Positions 50,971-58,554 of a stretch of DNA of 64,000 bases are shown one piece after another. The notes under the pieces are model-generated. The model saw nothing but the letters and a program-made list of their open reading frames with translations, was not told the origin of the DNA and searched no databases. The stretch comes from JALGWA01 sp964604955 (GTDB lineage Bacteria; Arandabacterota; Arandabacteria; Arandabacterales; JALGWA01): NCBI GenBank assembly GCA_964604955.1, contig CAZSBE010000002.1:3032-67031 (forward strand), given 5' to 3'. The position numbers were made by a program, and so were the translations under genes. Positions within the stretch are counted from its first letter, which is position 1. Each line of letters opens with the position of its first letter.

Positions 50971-50985
50971 GCAATAAGCGTGCCA
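50971..50985 (-). promoter_or_regulatory. Sigma-54-type promoter of the signalling operon
   Basis: Minus strand TGGCACGCTTATTGC matches the RpoN consensus TGGCACG-N4-TTGC exactly. The predicted start is near 50959, 40 bases before the REC-GGDEF ATG. I see no comparable sigma-70 promoter in this gap. Confidence 0.68.
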
Positions 50986-51022
50986 TCCACGCCGGAACCG
51001 TGGTAACAGGGGGTGGTGCGAT

Positions 51023-51046
51023 TAACCCTTTAGAATCAAAGGATTA
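51023..51046. promoter_or_regulatory. Imperfect inverted repeat, candidate enhancer site
   Basis: Arms TAACCCTTT and AAAGGATTA pair at 8 of 9 positions around a six-base spacer. The centre lies about 75 bases upstream of the predicted sigma-54 start, a suitable distance for a bacterial enhancer-binding protein. Confidence 0.4.
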
Positions 51047-51127
51047 GGCCCCGAGGCGGCGCCTCTCAGAAAGCGGAGCCGGGGCCGGCTGGCGCAGGGT
51101 GCATTGCAGATCGCAACGACGGTTGCA

Positions 51128-52138
51128 TCATGCAAGATGCGCGCGCTCATAGCGCCTTGTCGAATAGGGGGTTGCCGAGAGGCCGGTAGTCTCGCCCGCC
51201 ATGAGTTTCAGGTAGCCCGCCTCCGCGATTATGGCGCCGTTGTCTGTGCAGAACTCGGCCGGGGGCAGCAGCACCCGGAGGCCCACCGCCCCGCCTTCCT
51301 TCTCCAGCCTGGCGCGAAGGCGGGAGTTGGAGGCCACGCCTCCAACGGCCGCTATGGTGTCGACCCCCGCCGCCCGGGCCGCCGCGATGGTCTTTATGAC
51401 GAGAACGTCAACGGCCGCCTCCTGGAAGCTGGCGGCTATGTCGGACGCGGACTCCGCGGTCATCTCGCCCTTCGTGTCATCGATGAAGTACCTCACCGCC
51501 GTCTTGAGGCCGCTGAAAGAGAAGTCGTAGGCCTTATCGAGGATGGGCCGCGGGAAGTCGATGGCGTCGGGACGGCCGCGCGCCGCCACCCTGTCGACTT
51601 CAGGCCCCCCGGGATAAGGCAGGCCGAGCATCTTGGCCACCTTGTCGAAGGCCTCGCCCGCGGCGTCATCGCGGGTCGCTCCGATGAGCGACATCCGGAG
51701 ACCCTCTTCAACAAGGAACAGATGCGTGTGCCCGCCGGAGGCGACGAGGCTGACGAAGGGCTTTTCGATTTCGCCGAATGAGAGGTACACGGCCGCCACA
51801 TGGGCCTCGATATGGTCGACCCCGGCCAGGGTCTTGCCCGTCGCGAAACACAGGCTCTTGGCGAAGGAAACGCCAACGATGAGCGCGCCGATGAGACCCG
51901 GGCCGAGCGTAACGGCGACGGCGTCGATTGAATCCAGGTCCGCGCCGGCCTCCCTGAGGGCCTCATTCATTATGGGAACGATCGCCTTGATGTGCGCGCG
52001 GGATGCGATCTCGGGAACGACCCCGCCGAACTCGCCGTGAATCGCCTGTGAGAGGACGATGTTGGACAGGAGCCTGCCGTCTTCCAGCACGGAAGCGGCG
52101 GTCTCGTCGCAGGAAGTCTCTATTCCGAGGATTCTCAT
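51128..52138 (-). CDS. tsaD: tRNA N6-adenosine threonylcarbamoyltransferase TsaD
   Basis: About 336 residues of the Kae1/TsaD ASKHA fold. ILGIETSCDETAASV opens the nucleotide site, DHIEAHVAAVY holds the metal-binding histidine pair, and LVASGGHTHLFLV, FSFSGLKTAVRYF and VGGVASNSRLRARL follow. It completes t6A37 synthesis on ANN-decoding tRNAs with TsaB/TsaE. I chose the ATG at 52136-52138; a GTG three codons upstream is possible. Downstream of ybbR by 18 bases. Confidence 0.94.
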   Translation of the reverse strand: MRILGIETSCDETAASVLEDGRLLSNIVLSQAIHGEFGGVVPEIASRAHIKAIVPIMNEALREAGADLDSIDAVAVTLGPGLIGALIVGVSFAKSLCFATGKTLAGVDHIEAHVAAVYLSFGEIEKPFVSLVASGGHTHLFLVEEGLRMSLIGATRDDAAGEAFDKVAKMLGLPYPGGPEVDRVAARGRPDAIDFPRPILDKAYDFSFSGLKTAVRYFIDDTKGEMTAESASDIAASFQEAAVDVLVIKTIAAARAAGVDTIAAVGGVASNSRLRARLEKEGGAVGLRVLLPPAEFCTDNGAIIAEAGYLKLMAGETTGLSATPYSTRRYERAHLA

Positions 52139-52156
52139 CGCGGACACGTCATAGAG

Positions 52157-53164
52157 CTACCGTATCACCAGGCCGATATCGATCGGCGTCACGGAAACGA
52201 AGCGGAAGCGGTATGGAGCCTCCAGGCGGACCCTCACGACGAACGGTTGAATCTCCTCCTGGTTCCTCGCCACGACTCTCCCTTCGAAGTGCAGGACGTT
52301 GCCATCGACAGCAGGCGTGAGTACGATCTGCCCCCTGGGAAGGTCCCCAAGGTCCACGAGGAGCCGGACGTCCTCCGGGTTGAGCGAGTCCACCTGGGAG
52401 GCGGCGCCGGATATCACTATGTCCATGGCCTCCGGGGTGAACTTGACCCTCAGCGACTTGTCGGCCACCGGCGCAATGGGAACCGAGGGAATGCCGAGTT
52501 CTTTTCTGTCCTCGATTCGGGCGCTGATCCGCACCTTCTCGGGATCGCTCTGGACGAAGGCCCAGGGCGAGAGGTCCACACTCGTCTCGGCGTACTCGTG
52601 CCTGGCGAGCTGGTTTATGTCCACCGGCTGGGTGGTGATCCCCTTGAGGCCGCCGACGATCTTCTCGGCCCCGGCCACGACGACCTTGGCGGGGTCCGAC
52701 CGCGGAGTCCCTATGAGGACCTTGTCGTGATCGAGTTCGCCTCTCATCACCGGTTCCACCCGGATCTCGCGGGTGGTCAGCCTGTCGAGCTCCACGCGGA
52801 TGGCCTTGGGCTCGATGACCTCGAGCACTTCCACGTCGTCCTTGTCCGGAGGGATTATGGCCTCGCCCGGACTCACGACATGCGTCACTATGCCTTCGCC
52901 GGCCGCCGACAGGTCGATTCCGAAATAGACGTCATCGAGCTGCCACTTGAGAAACCTGCCCCTTCCCCGCACCCTGGCCTTCGCCTCGCCCGGAACGCCC
53001 TCTACGAAGGTCATGTCGGTGGGCATGTTCGTATAGCGCACCGGGAGACTGACGACCACCTCGATCTCTCTTCTCCCGGCGATATTGAACCAGAGAAAAA
53101 GCGAGAACGCCAGGGCCGCGATCTTCATCCCGGCGCTGCGCCTCATCACATCCGGCAATCTCAT
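52157..53164 (-). CDS. YbbR/CdaR-like domain protein
   Basis: About 335 residues. An N-terminal anchor (IAALAFSLFLWFNIAG) is followed by three or four YbbR beta domains (VVVSLPVRYTNMPTDMTFV; IRVEPVMRGELDHDKVLIG; LRVKFTPEAMDIVISGAAS). In Firmicutes CdaR stimulates the membrane diadenylate cyclase CdaA, usually encoded next to it; no cdaA is adjacent here. GGAGG precedes the ATG at 53162-53164, and a promoter lies just upstream. Confidence 0.82.
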   Translation of the reverse strand: MRLPDVMRRSAGMKIAALAFSLFLWFNIAGRREIEVVVSLPVRYTNMPTDMTFVEGVPGEAKARVRGRGRFLKWQLDDVYFGIDLSAAGEGIVTHVVSPGEAIIPPDKDDVEVLEVIEPKAIRVELDRLTTREIRVEPVMRGELDHDKVLIGTPRSDPAKVVVAGAEKIVGGLKGITTQPVDINQLARHEYAETSVDLSPWAFVQSDPEKVRISARIEDRKELGIPSVPIAPVADKSLRVKFTPEAMDIVISGAASQVDSLNPEDVRLLVDLGDLPRGQIVLTPAVDGNVLHFEGRVVARNQEEIQPFVVRVRLEAPYRFRFVSVTPIDIGLVIR

Positions 53165-53183
53165 TTCGCCTCCTACCGCCCGC

Positions 53184-53212
53184 AGCATAACGGAATAAAC
53201 GGCCCGAGACAA
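53184..53212 (-). promoter_or_regulatory. Promoter of ybbR-tsaD
   Basis: Minus strand TTGTCT, 17-base spacer, TATGCT (-10 at 53184-53189), between the REP element and ybbR. Confidence 0.6.
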
Positions 53213-53226
53213 CAGGTAATTCCGAG

Positions 53227-53270
53227 GGGGTCAGGTCTTCTCCGAGGGGGTCAGGTCTTGAAATGCACAA
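53227..53270 (+). repeat. REP-like element, one partial and one full copy (locus E)
   Basis: Partial copy GGGGTCAGGTCTT at 53227-53239 and a full 24-bp copy at 53247-53270, both plus orientation. The 20-base period (CTCCGA before each core) suggests duplication of the core with its flank. It lies between holB and the ybbR promoter. Confidence 0.88.
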
Positions 53271-53274
53271 TGCC

Positions 53275-54639
53275 TCACGACCCCGCCGCCACCCTGAGCA
53301 AGGTGGCGTCGAGGAGGAGGCTGAGGTCGACGTTATAGGGGAGGATGCCGAAGGTGTCTTCGATCTGGCGGGAAATGGAGAGGAGCGCCTGTTCGTCGAG
53401 AGACCTTGCGTGGTTTTGCATGGCAGTCAGGTACTTGTCGGGAAGCAGACTTCCAGTGACCCCCGATTTCACCCTGAGGGTTTCCACTATCCAGAAGATC
53501 AGAAGCTCGAACGTCGTCCGCACCTCATCGCGGAGCTTGCGCCTGTGGGCCACTCCCTCCCCCAGCACCGCCCGGGAGAAGGCGAACACGTGCTCGGGCC
53601 TGCCCGCCACTATGTGATCGAGAAGCGCGCGCACGGCGTCGAGTCTCTCTTCGACTCTCGACAGGCTGAGCTCCAGCGCCCGGCCCGGGCAGTTACCCGA
53701 GAGCGCGGCGATCACCCCGGCCCGGTCTCCCGTATCCCCGACCAGGGATCCCAGGGCCTCGGCCATCTCCTGCGCCGTGAGCCGCTTGAAGCGCACCACC
53801 TGGCAGCGGGAGACGATGGTCGAGAAGAGGCTCCCGGCATCCGAAGTCACGAGGATTATTACCGAGTCCTCCGGGGGCTCTTCCAGCGTCTTCAGCAGGC
53901 AGTTCTGGGCCTGCGGCGTCATCTTATGGGCGTCGTCTATGATCACCACTTTCTTGCCGTCAATCAGGCTGCGCCTGGCGAGAAAGGACTGTACCGGTCT
54001 TGTGAATTGCCAGCCCTGGCGTTGAGTGACATATGCGATAGGTATGGCGCCGCGATAGGGCATAAGCGAAAGAGGGTATTCGTAGAGAAGCCTCAAGAGG
54101 CGATACTCCTGCTCGGTCAGTTTGCCCTGATCGTAGGACTTCCTTATCGTCTCGGTGATCCGCGCCGGCGTGTAGCATTCCCTTGAGGGCACGCTGCCTT
54201 TCCCGAAGAGGTTGTCGCTTACGATGTTGAATCCGTCCACCGCCGGGTCGCGCTCAATATCGGGAAGGGGCTCCTCCAGGTACTCCCCCTCGGCGAGCGC
54301 TGCGACGGTCTGGCCGTAGCGTTCGCGCCAGTCTTCGCCCGTAAGCCCCAGGCTCGCTTTAACAAACTCCCGGCCCAGCCAGCGCGGCTTGTTGGCATCG
54401 GCGATGAGAAGCAGCTCCGGGTGGTTGAGCGTGTCCATGGCCCGGCACGACTCGCAGCTGCCGGCGCCTTCGCAGGTGCAGTTGACGGCCCGCGCGAAAT
54501 CAAGGGCCGCCTGCTTCTTGCCGACGCCGTCGGGCCCGAGAAGAAGATATGCGTGCCCCAGGCTCCTCGACGTCGCGACCCTTTCCAGGAGACCGAAGAC
54601 CCTGCTGTTCCCTATTACCTTCCGCCCATTGTGCTGCAA
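53275..54639 (-). CDS. holB: DNA polymerase III delta' subunit with a large insertion
   Basis: A 454-residue clamp-loader subunit. Walker-like LLLGPDGVGKKQAALD and the four-cysteine zinc module (CTCEGAGSCESC) are near the start; the sensor region reads KKVVIIDDAHKMTPQAQNCL, followed by LLKTLEEPPEDSVIILVTSD. Between the zinc module and that region lie about 100 extra residues (roughly 80-200, e.g. RYGQTVAALAEGEYLEEPLP) absent from typical delta' proteins. TTG start at 54637-54639; it overlaps holA by 25 bases, fitting assembly of both into the same complex. Confidence 0.88.
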   Translation of the reverse strand: MQHNGRKVIGNSRVFGLLERVATSRSLGHAYLLLGPDGVGKKQAALDFARAVNCTCEGAGSCESCRAMDTLNHPELLLIADANKPRWLGREFVKASLGLTGEDWRERYGQTVAALAEGEYLEEPLPDIERDPAVDGFNIVSDNLFGKGSVPSRECYTPARITETIRKSYDQGKLTEQEYRLLRLLYEYPLSLMPYRGAIPIAYVTQRQGWQFTRPVQSFLARRSLIDGKKVVIIDDAHKMTPQAQNCLLKTLEEPPEDSVIILVTSDAGSLFSTIVSRCQVVRFKRLTAQEMAEALGSLVGDTGDRAGVIAALSGNCPGRALELSLSRVEERLDAVRALLDHIVAGRPEHVFAFSRAVLGEGVAHRRKLRDEVRTTFELLIFWIVETLRVKSGVTGSLLPDKYLTAMQNHARSLDEQALLSISRQIEDTFGILPYNVDLSLLLDATLLRVAAGS

Positions 54640-55697
54640 GCCTCAACCCCCAGCGTTGAGATGAGCCGCTCGAGTACTATCTTATGAGGCACCGACGTGC
54701 TCACGAGTTCGACATTCGCTTCCAGAAGCCCGCCCAGGAACCGGACCAGCGCGCCCACCTCGAAACCCGAGCCCTCCTTGAACCGCATGTAGATCGCGTA
54801 CGGCCGCATCCACATATAAGAATCGCGCCGCGAGATGCCCGCGTCCTTCGTCCATGCGTCGAAGCGCGGGAAGACCATGTTCTTGAAAGCGCCGAACTGC
54901 ATGTTCTCGTCCCAGCCGCTGACGGTATTGTCCAGAAACAGCCTCACCTGGATCAGGCAGCGGATCTCCCGCGAGATCCTGTAGAGCAGACCGATGGCAG
55001 ACTCGTCCGGCCGGTCCAGCAGCTCCGCGAGCAGCGCCATCGCGGCCGCCGAATCCCTTGTTATCACCGCGCGCGTAAGTTCGTACACCTTCTCATGCCT
55101 GGACTTTCCCACCACGGCCTCTATGTCCGCGGCCGTGACCTCGCCGGCGTCGCCCACATAGGTCACGACCTTTTCGATCTCCGTGCCTATGGCCCGCAGG
55201 TCGTCCTTCAGGTCCAGGAGCAGTTGGGCTACGTCGCGGTTTGCCGCCTTGCCGAGGTCCCTGAATTTCCTGAGTACATAGCGCTCCATGGCTTCGGCGT
55301 CCATCACCGGCACTTCCATGAGCCCGCCCATCCTGTTCACGGTCTTCACGAGCTTGAGGCGCTTGTCGACGTCCTTTGTCACCAGTATTAGTATCTGCCC
55401 GGGAACGAGGCCCTCGGAGACGCATTTCTCGATCTCGGAGATGAGCTTCCTCTGCTTCCCGAACCTGAGATGTTTGAGCACCGTCACCTTGTTGGCGGAG
55501 AACAGGGAGGGCGATACGATCTCGGCCAGAACGTCGTCGGTCCGCCCTTCCTCGCAGTCGACGGTTTCAATGGCCGGATCTTCACCGACCGCCGCCCGAA
55601 GTTTCACCAGAAGAGTGGCAAGCATCTCCTCGACAAGGAACTCATCCTCGCCGAAGACCAGATAGACATTGCTCGGCACATCGCTGCGGGGGCTCAA
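54615..55697 (-). CDS. holA: DNA polymerase III delta subunit
   Basis: About 360 residues. VYLVFGEDEFLVEEML at the start and ILILVTKDVDKRLKLVKTV match HolA; the C-terminal helical collar contains FLGGLLEANVELVSTSVPHK. It opens the sliding clamp in the loader. The best start is a TTG at 55695-55697, overlapping the HD-GYP stop (TTGA) with GGAGG four bases upstream; a GTG seven codons later is weaker. The longer open frame upstream is an overlap artefact. Confidence 0.9.
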   Translation of the reverse strand: MSPRSDVPSNVYLVFGEDEFLVEEMLATLLVKLRAAVGEDPAIETVDCEEGRTDDVLAEIVSPSLFSANKVTVLKHLRFGKQRKLISEIEKCVSEGLVPGQILILVTKDVDKRLKLVKTVNRMGGLMEVPVMDAEAMERYVLRKFRDLGKAANRDVAQLLLDLKDDLRAIGTEIEKVVTYVGDAGEVTAADIEAVVGKSRHEKVYELTRAVITRDSAAAMALLAELLDRPDESAIGLLYRISREIRCLIQVRLFLDNTVSGWDENMQFGAFKNMVFPRFDAWTKDAGISRRDSYMWMRPYAIYMRFKEGSGFEVGALVRFLGGLLEANVELVSTSVPHKIVLERLISTLGVEACSTMGGR

Positions 55698-56989
55698 GCG
55701 GCCTCCTGAAGCGGATAGGACACGTATTGATCGAGAAACGAAACCCTGTAGAGCTCCACGAGACTCTTGACGGCCTCGTCGTCGAACTTGGTGGACGCCC
55801 CTTTCACGATCTTGCCCACGGCCTGGTCTATTTTCATGGCGTCCCTGTATGGCCTGTCCGAGGTCATGGCGACGAAGGCGTCTGCCACCCTGAGGAGGCC
55901 CGCTTCCCGCGGTATCTCCTCGGCCCGGAGCCCGCGGGGATAGCCCCTCCCGTCGGGCCGCTCGTGATGGGCGCGCACTATCTCGCTCACGCGCTCGAGG
56001 GAGCGTACCCTGCCGATTATGTCGGCGCCGATCTCGGCATGCTGCCTTACCCTCATCCACTCGACCGGCGTCAGCGGCTCAGGCTTGGAAAGGGAACGCT
56101 TGGCCAGCGAGAGATACCCAATGTCATGCAGCAGCGCCGCGTACTCCAGTGCCTGTATTCTCCAACCGGAGAGACCCGAGCGCTTGGCGAGCTCCACGGC
56201 GAGGCCGGCGACGCGCTCCGACTCCCCGCCCATGAAGGGCGTCGTTGAATCTACCGTGCTCGCGAGGGCTGCAACCGTCTCCCTCTGGCTGCTGAGGAGA
56301 TCGAGGTTCACCTTCGAGCTCCTGGCGTAGTAGACCAGCCACAGGAAAAACACCACGACCAGCAGGGTAGAGAAACCCGAATACAGGAATGCCAGCGTCG
56401 TTCCCACGACCGGGGCCGCGAACGACTGGGGCAGCAGATAGAGGTAATTGGCCCGCCAGGCCGTGACCGGGAACCTCTTCAGGTTGAGCGAGGACCAGAC
56501 CGTTACAAGACCGGTATTCATCGAGAAGTAGGTCAGGTGGCACAGCACGATAGGCAGGATGAGGCCGGTGCCGGTCGAGAGGGTATAGCCGGCCCCCAGC
56601 AGCGGGACGCCTCCCGCCAGGCGGTAAACCGTCCCGGCCAGGAAGAGCGAGACCACCATCTGGGACACATTGAAAACCGCCCGCGGCACGCCGAAGCGGA
56701 GATAGAACTTCAGGAGTATGAGCATCGCTACGGCCCCGACCCACGCGGCCACGCTCGCACCGTACGTGATGATGACGGCGAAGTTGACGACGGCCGTTCC
56801 TATCACGCCCCCGCCGCTCTGGAGTGACACATAGGTCAGGATGCCGGCCACGACGAGGAGCGAGAACCAGATGAGGAGCCCGAAGGAGTCGGTCGAAAGA
56901 GCGGCAGCAAACCCGGGAATCGAGTAAGCGAGAATGAGCCCCGCGATTACAGCGAGCGCGAGTGCGAACGCAGATCCTCTGCTCTTCAT
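55694..56989 (-). CDS. Membrane HD-GYP domain protein, atypical active site
   Basis: A 431-residue protein with about seven N-terminal membrane helices (residues 5-245), then an HD-GYP domain. The GHS.RV position reads GESERV, with Glu for His, and HDIGKI reads HDIGYL; YAALLHDIGYLSLA, RAHHERPDGRGYPRGL and RVADAFVAMTSDRPYR are kept. Activity against c-di-GMP is thus uncertain. It lies between another HD-GYP gene and holA and overlaps the latter. The membrane part resembles sensor regions of HD-GYP proteins but has no named family that I recognise. Confidence 0.85.
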   Translation of the reverse strand: MKSRGSAFALALAVIAGLILAYSIPGFAAALSTDSFGLLIWFSLLVVAGILTYVSLQSGGGVIGTAVVNFAVIITYGASVAAWVGAVAMLILLKFYLRFGVPRAVFNVSQMVVSLFLAGTVYRLAGGVPLLGAGYTLSTGTGLILPIVLCHLTYFSMNTGLVTVWSSLNLKRFPVTAWRANYLYLLPQSFAAPVVGTTLAFLYSGFSTLLVVVFFLWLVYYARSSKVNLDLLSSQRETVAALASTVDSTTPFMGGESERVAGLAVELAKRSGLSGWRIQALEYAALLHDIGYLSLAKRSLSKPEPLTPVEWMRVRQHAEIGADIIGRVRSLERVSEIVRAHHERPDGRGYPRGLRAEEIPREAGLLRVADAFVAMTSDRPYRDAMKIDQAVGKIVKGASTKFDDEAVKSLVELYRVSFLDQYVSYPLQEAA

Positions 56990-57022
56990 CCCTGAATGCT
57001 TCCCGTTCCGACCGGCCCGTTG

Positions 57023-57106
57023 TCAGCCGATCACGTCCCAGAAACCGAATGTCCTCATCAGCCCGAGCATGGTGCTCAGGAACTGTCCCAGTGGTGCTCT
57101 AAGCAT
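57023..57106 (-). CDS. Possible 27-residue small protein
   Basis: A small frame from ATG (57104-57106) to TGA with GGAG five bases upstream. The peptide is hydrophobic (FLSTMLGLMRTFGFWDVIG at its end). It lies in the 154-base gap between two HD-GYP genes, in the same orientation. The ending FWDVI faintly recalls the start of diadenylate cyclase CdaA proteins, so a gene remnant is possible, but so is chance. Confidence 0.35.
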   Translation of the reverse strand: MLRAPLGQFLSTMLGLMRTFGFWDVIG

Positions 57107-57136
57107 CGCTCTCCGCCTGAGGTACAGACTGAGTCC

Positions 57137-57151
57137 GCGGCTGTCAGCCGC
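57137..57151 (-). other. Hairpin across the HD-GYP stop codon
   Basis: Stem GCGGCT/AGCCGC with a three-base loop includes the TGA stop of the upstream HD-GYP gene. No U run follows. Confidence 0.3.
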
Positions 57152-58442
57152 AGGCCACCTTCTTGTCCTCTATCATACGCATAAGGTACTCGACGACTAC
57201 CGGATCGAACTCGCTTCCAGACCCCTCCGAGAGTTCATTCACGGCATCCTCCAGGCTCCGTCTCTTCCTGTACGGGCGGTCGGTGGTCATGGCGTCGAAG
57301 GCGTCGGCGACGTTGAGTATCCTCGCGCCCACCGATATCTCGTGCCCCATGAGCCCTTCCGGATAGCCCCGGCCGTCCGGCCGCTCGTGATGCTGCGCGA
57401 CTATCTCGGCGGATTCACGGAGCAGCCTCAGCCGCGAGATAATGTCGGCGCTCGACCGGGGATGCTGTCTTATCATCTCCATTTCGTCTTCATCCAGCGG
57501 CCCGGGCTTCGACAGCACCTCGGTATCCACGCCTATCTTGCCGATGTCGTGAAGCAGCGCGCCGCCCTCGATCTTCTCGACCGTGACTTCAGGGAAACCC
57601 ATCTCCCTTGCGAGCCTGCAGGCCAGGCGCGACACCCGGTTGGAGTGGTCGTGCGTGTATCTGTCTCGAGCATCGACCGAGGAGGACAGAGCCCTGACAG
57701 CCTCTATTCTCGAAGCCCGGAGGTCGAGGCCGCGCTTGAACGCGTCCCTCGTAAGGAGAACCGGAAACGCGAAAGCCACGAAGGCCGCCGGACCCGCGGC
57801 GCGGTAAACGACGCAGGCCAGGGCGCCCAGCACGACCGTGAAGAAGTGATGGTGCAGGGTCCGGCCGTAGTTGAGCAGCCAGTACTCGCCGAGGTCATAC
57901 TCCGTTCGCTTCCGGAACAGCGTATCGACCATCGAACTCATGACGAGATAACCGAGCGAGCTCAGAAGCAGCGCAGGCACGGCGGCAGCCGAGAATATCC
58001 ATGAGTCGAGAAGACCGGAATCGCGGGTGATGAGCACGGCCTGGCTCTCGTTCAGGAGAATCATCCACGTGGGAACGAGGGCGCGCCACAACCCGAGCGC
58101 CGTGAACAGCGCGACGACGTTGCGCAGAGCCATGACCGGCACGGCGCGCATGGGCCTGCCCCTGACTGCGGCGGACGCTATGGCCGCCGCGATACCCAAC
58201 GGAGCTATCCTCGCACCGCCCGCGAGAAGACACAGCGCCAGCAACACACTGTCGGAAGGAGACAGGAAGCCCCCCCACGGAAGTTCCAGCGTAAAGAGGC
58301 ATAGAGTTGCGACGACCGCGGTTATTGCGACGGTGTGGAGCGCGGGGAAACCGAGATAGGAAATCGATGCTCCTATGAGCAAAGTACCGGCAAGGAAAGC
58401 CAACACCCGCAAAATTGTATATGGTCTGAGGCCCGATCTCAT
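57144..58442 (-). CDS. Membrane HD-GYP c-di-GMP phosphodiesterase
   Basis: A 432-residue protein with about six N-terminal helices (residues 8-220) and a canonical HD-GYP domain: YTHDHSNRVSRLACRLA, LLHDIGKIGVDTEVL, IRQHPRSSADII, AQHHERPDGRGYPEGL and RILNVADAFDAMTTDRPY. It should degrade cyclic di-GMP in response to a membrane signal. Its ATG overlaps the stop of a 35-residue frame, so it is translationally coupled to that peptide. Confidence 0.9.
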   Translation of the reverse strand: MRSGLRPYTILRVLAFLAGTLLIGASISYLGFPALHTVAITAVVATLCLFTLELPWGGFLSPSDSVLLALCLLAGGARIAPLGIAAAIASAAVRGRPMRAVPVMALRNVVALFTALGLWRALVPTWMILLNESQAVLITRDSGLLDSWIFSAAAVPALLLSSLGYLVMSSMVDTLFRKRTEYDLGEYWLLNYGRTLHHHFFTVVLGALACVVYRAAGPAAFVAFAFPVLLTRDAFKRGLDLRASRIEAVRALSSSVDARDRYTHDHSNRVSRLACRLAREMGFPEVTVEKIEGGALLHDIGKIGVDTEVLSKPGPLDEDEMEMIRQHPRSSADIISRLRLLRESAEIVAQHHERPDGRGYPEGLMGHEISVGARILNVADAFDAMTTDRPYRKRRSLEDAVNELSEGSGSEFDPVVVEYLMRMIEDKKVACG

Positions 58443-58546
58443 TGCCTCGGGATATCCTCCTCACTTATCAAATCCACATGCGCGCCGTGTAGCAGTCCAC
58501 ATGTTACACCAATTCCCGGGATTTTCACACCTTTTCTTGACATCAT
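58439..58546 (-). CDS. Small 35-residue protein coupled to an HD-GYP gene
   Basis: A frame of 35 codons from ATG (58544-58546) to a TGA that overlaps the HD-GYP start (ATGA). GGGAG lies four bases before it, right after the radical SAM stop. It begins MMSRKGVKIPGIGVTCGLLH and ends in an acidic stretch (DLISEEDIPRQ), with one Cys. It is not recognisable as any family. Its placement, eight bases after a radical SAM gene, allows a modified-peptide or leader-peptide reading, but there is no direct support. The spacing and overlap are the evidence for translation. Confidence 0.5.
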   Translation of the reverse strand: MMSRKGVKIPGIGVTCGLLHGAHVDLISEEDIPRQ

Positions 58547-58554
58547 TTTGCTCC

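Noticed and set aside
50920..51127. c-di-GMP (GEMM) riboswitch upstream of the REC-GGDEF gene
   Set aside because: A GGCCTAA stretch resembles part of the GEMM core, but the other conserved pieces (the GGACGCAAAGCC-like arm and the tetraloop receptor) are missing.
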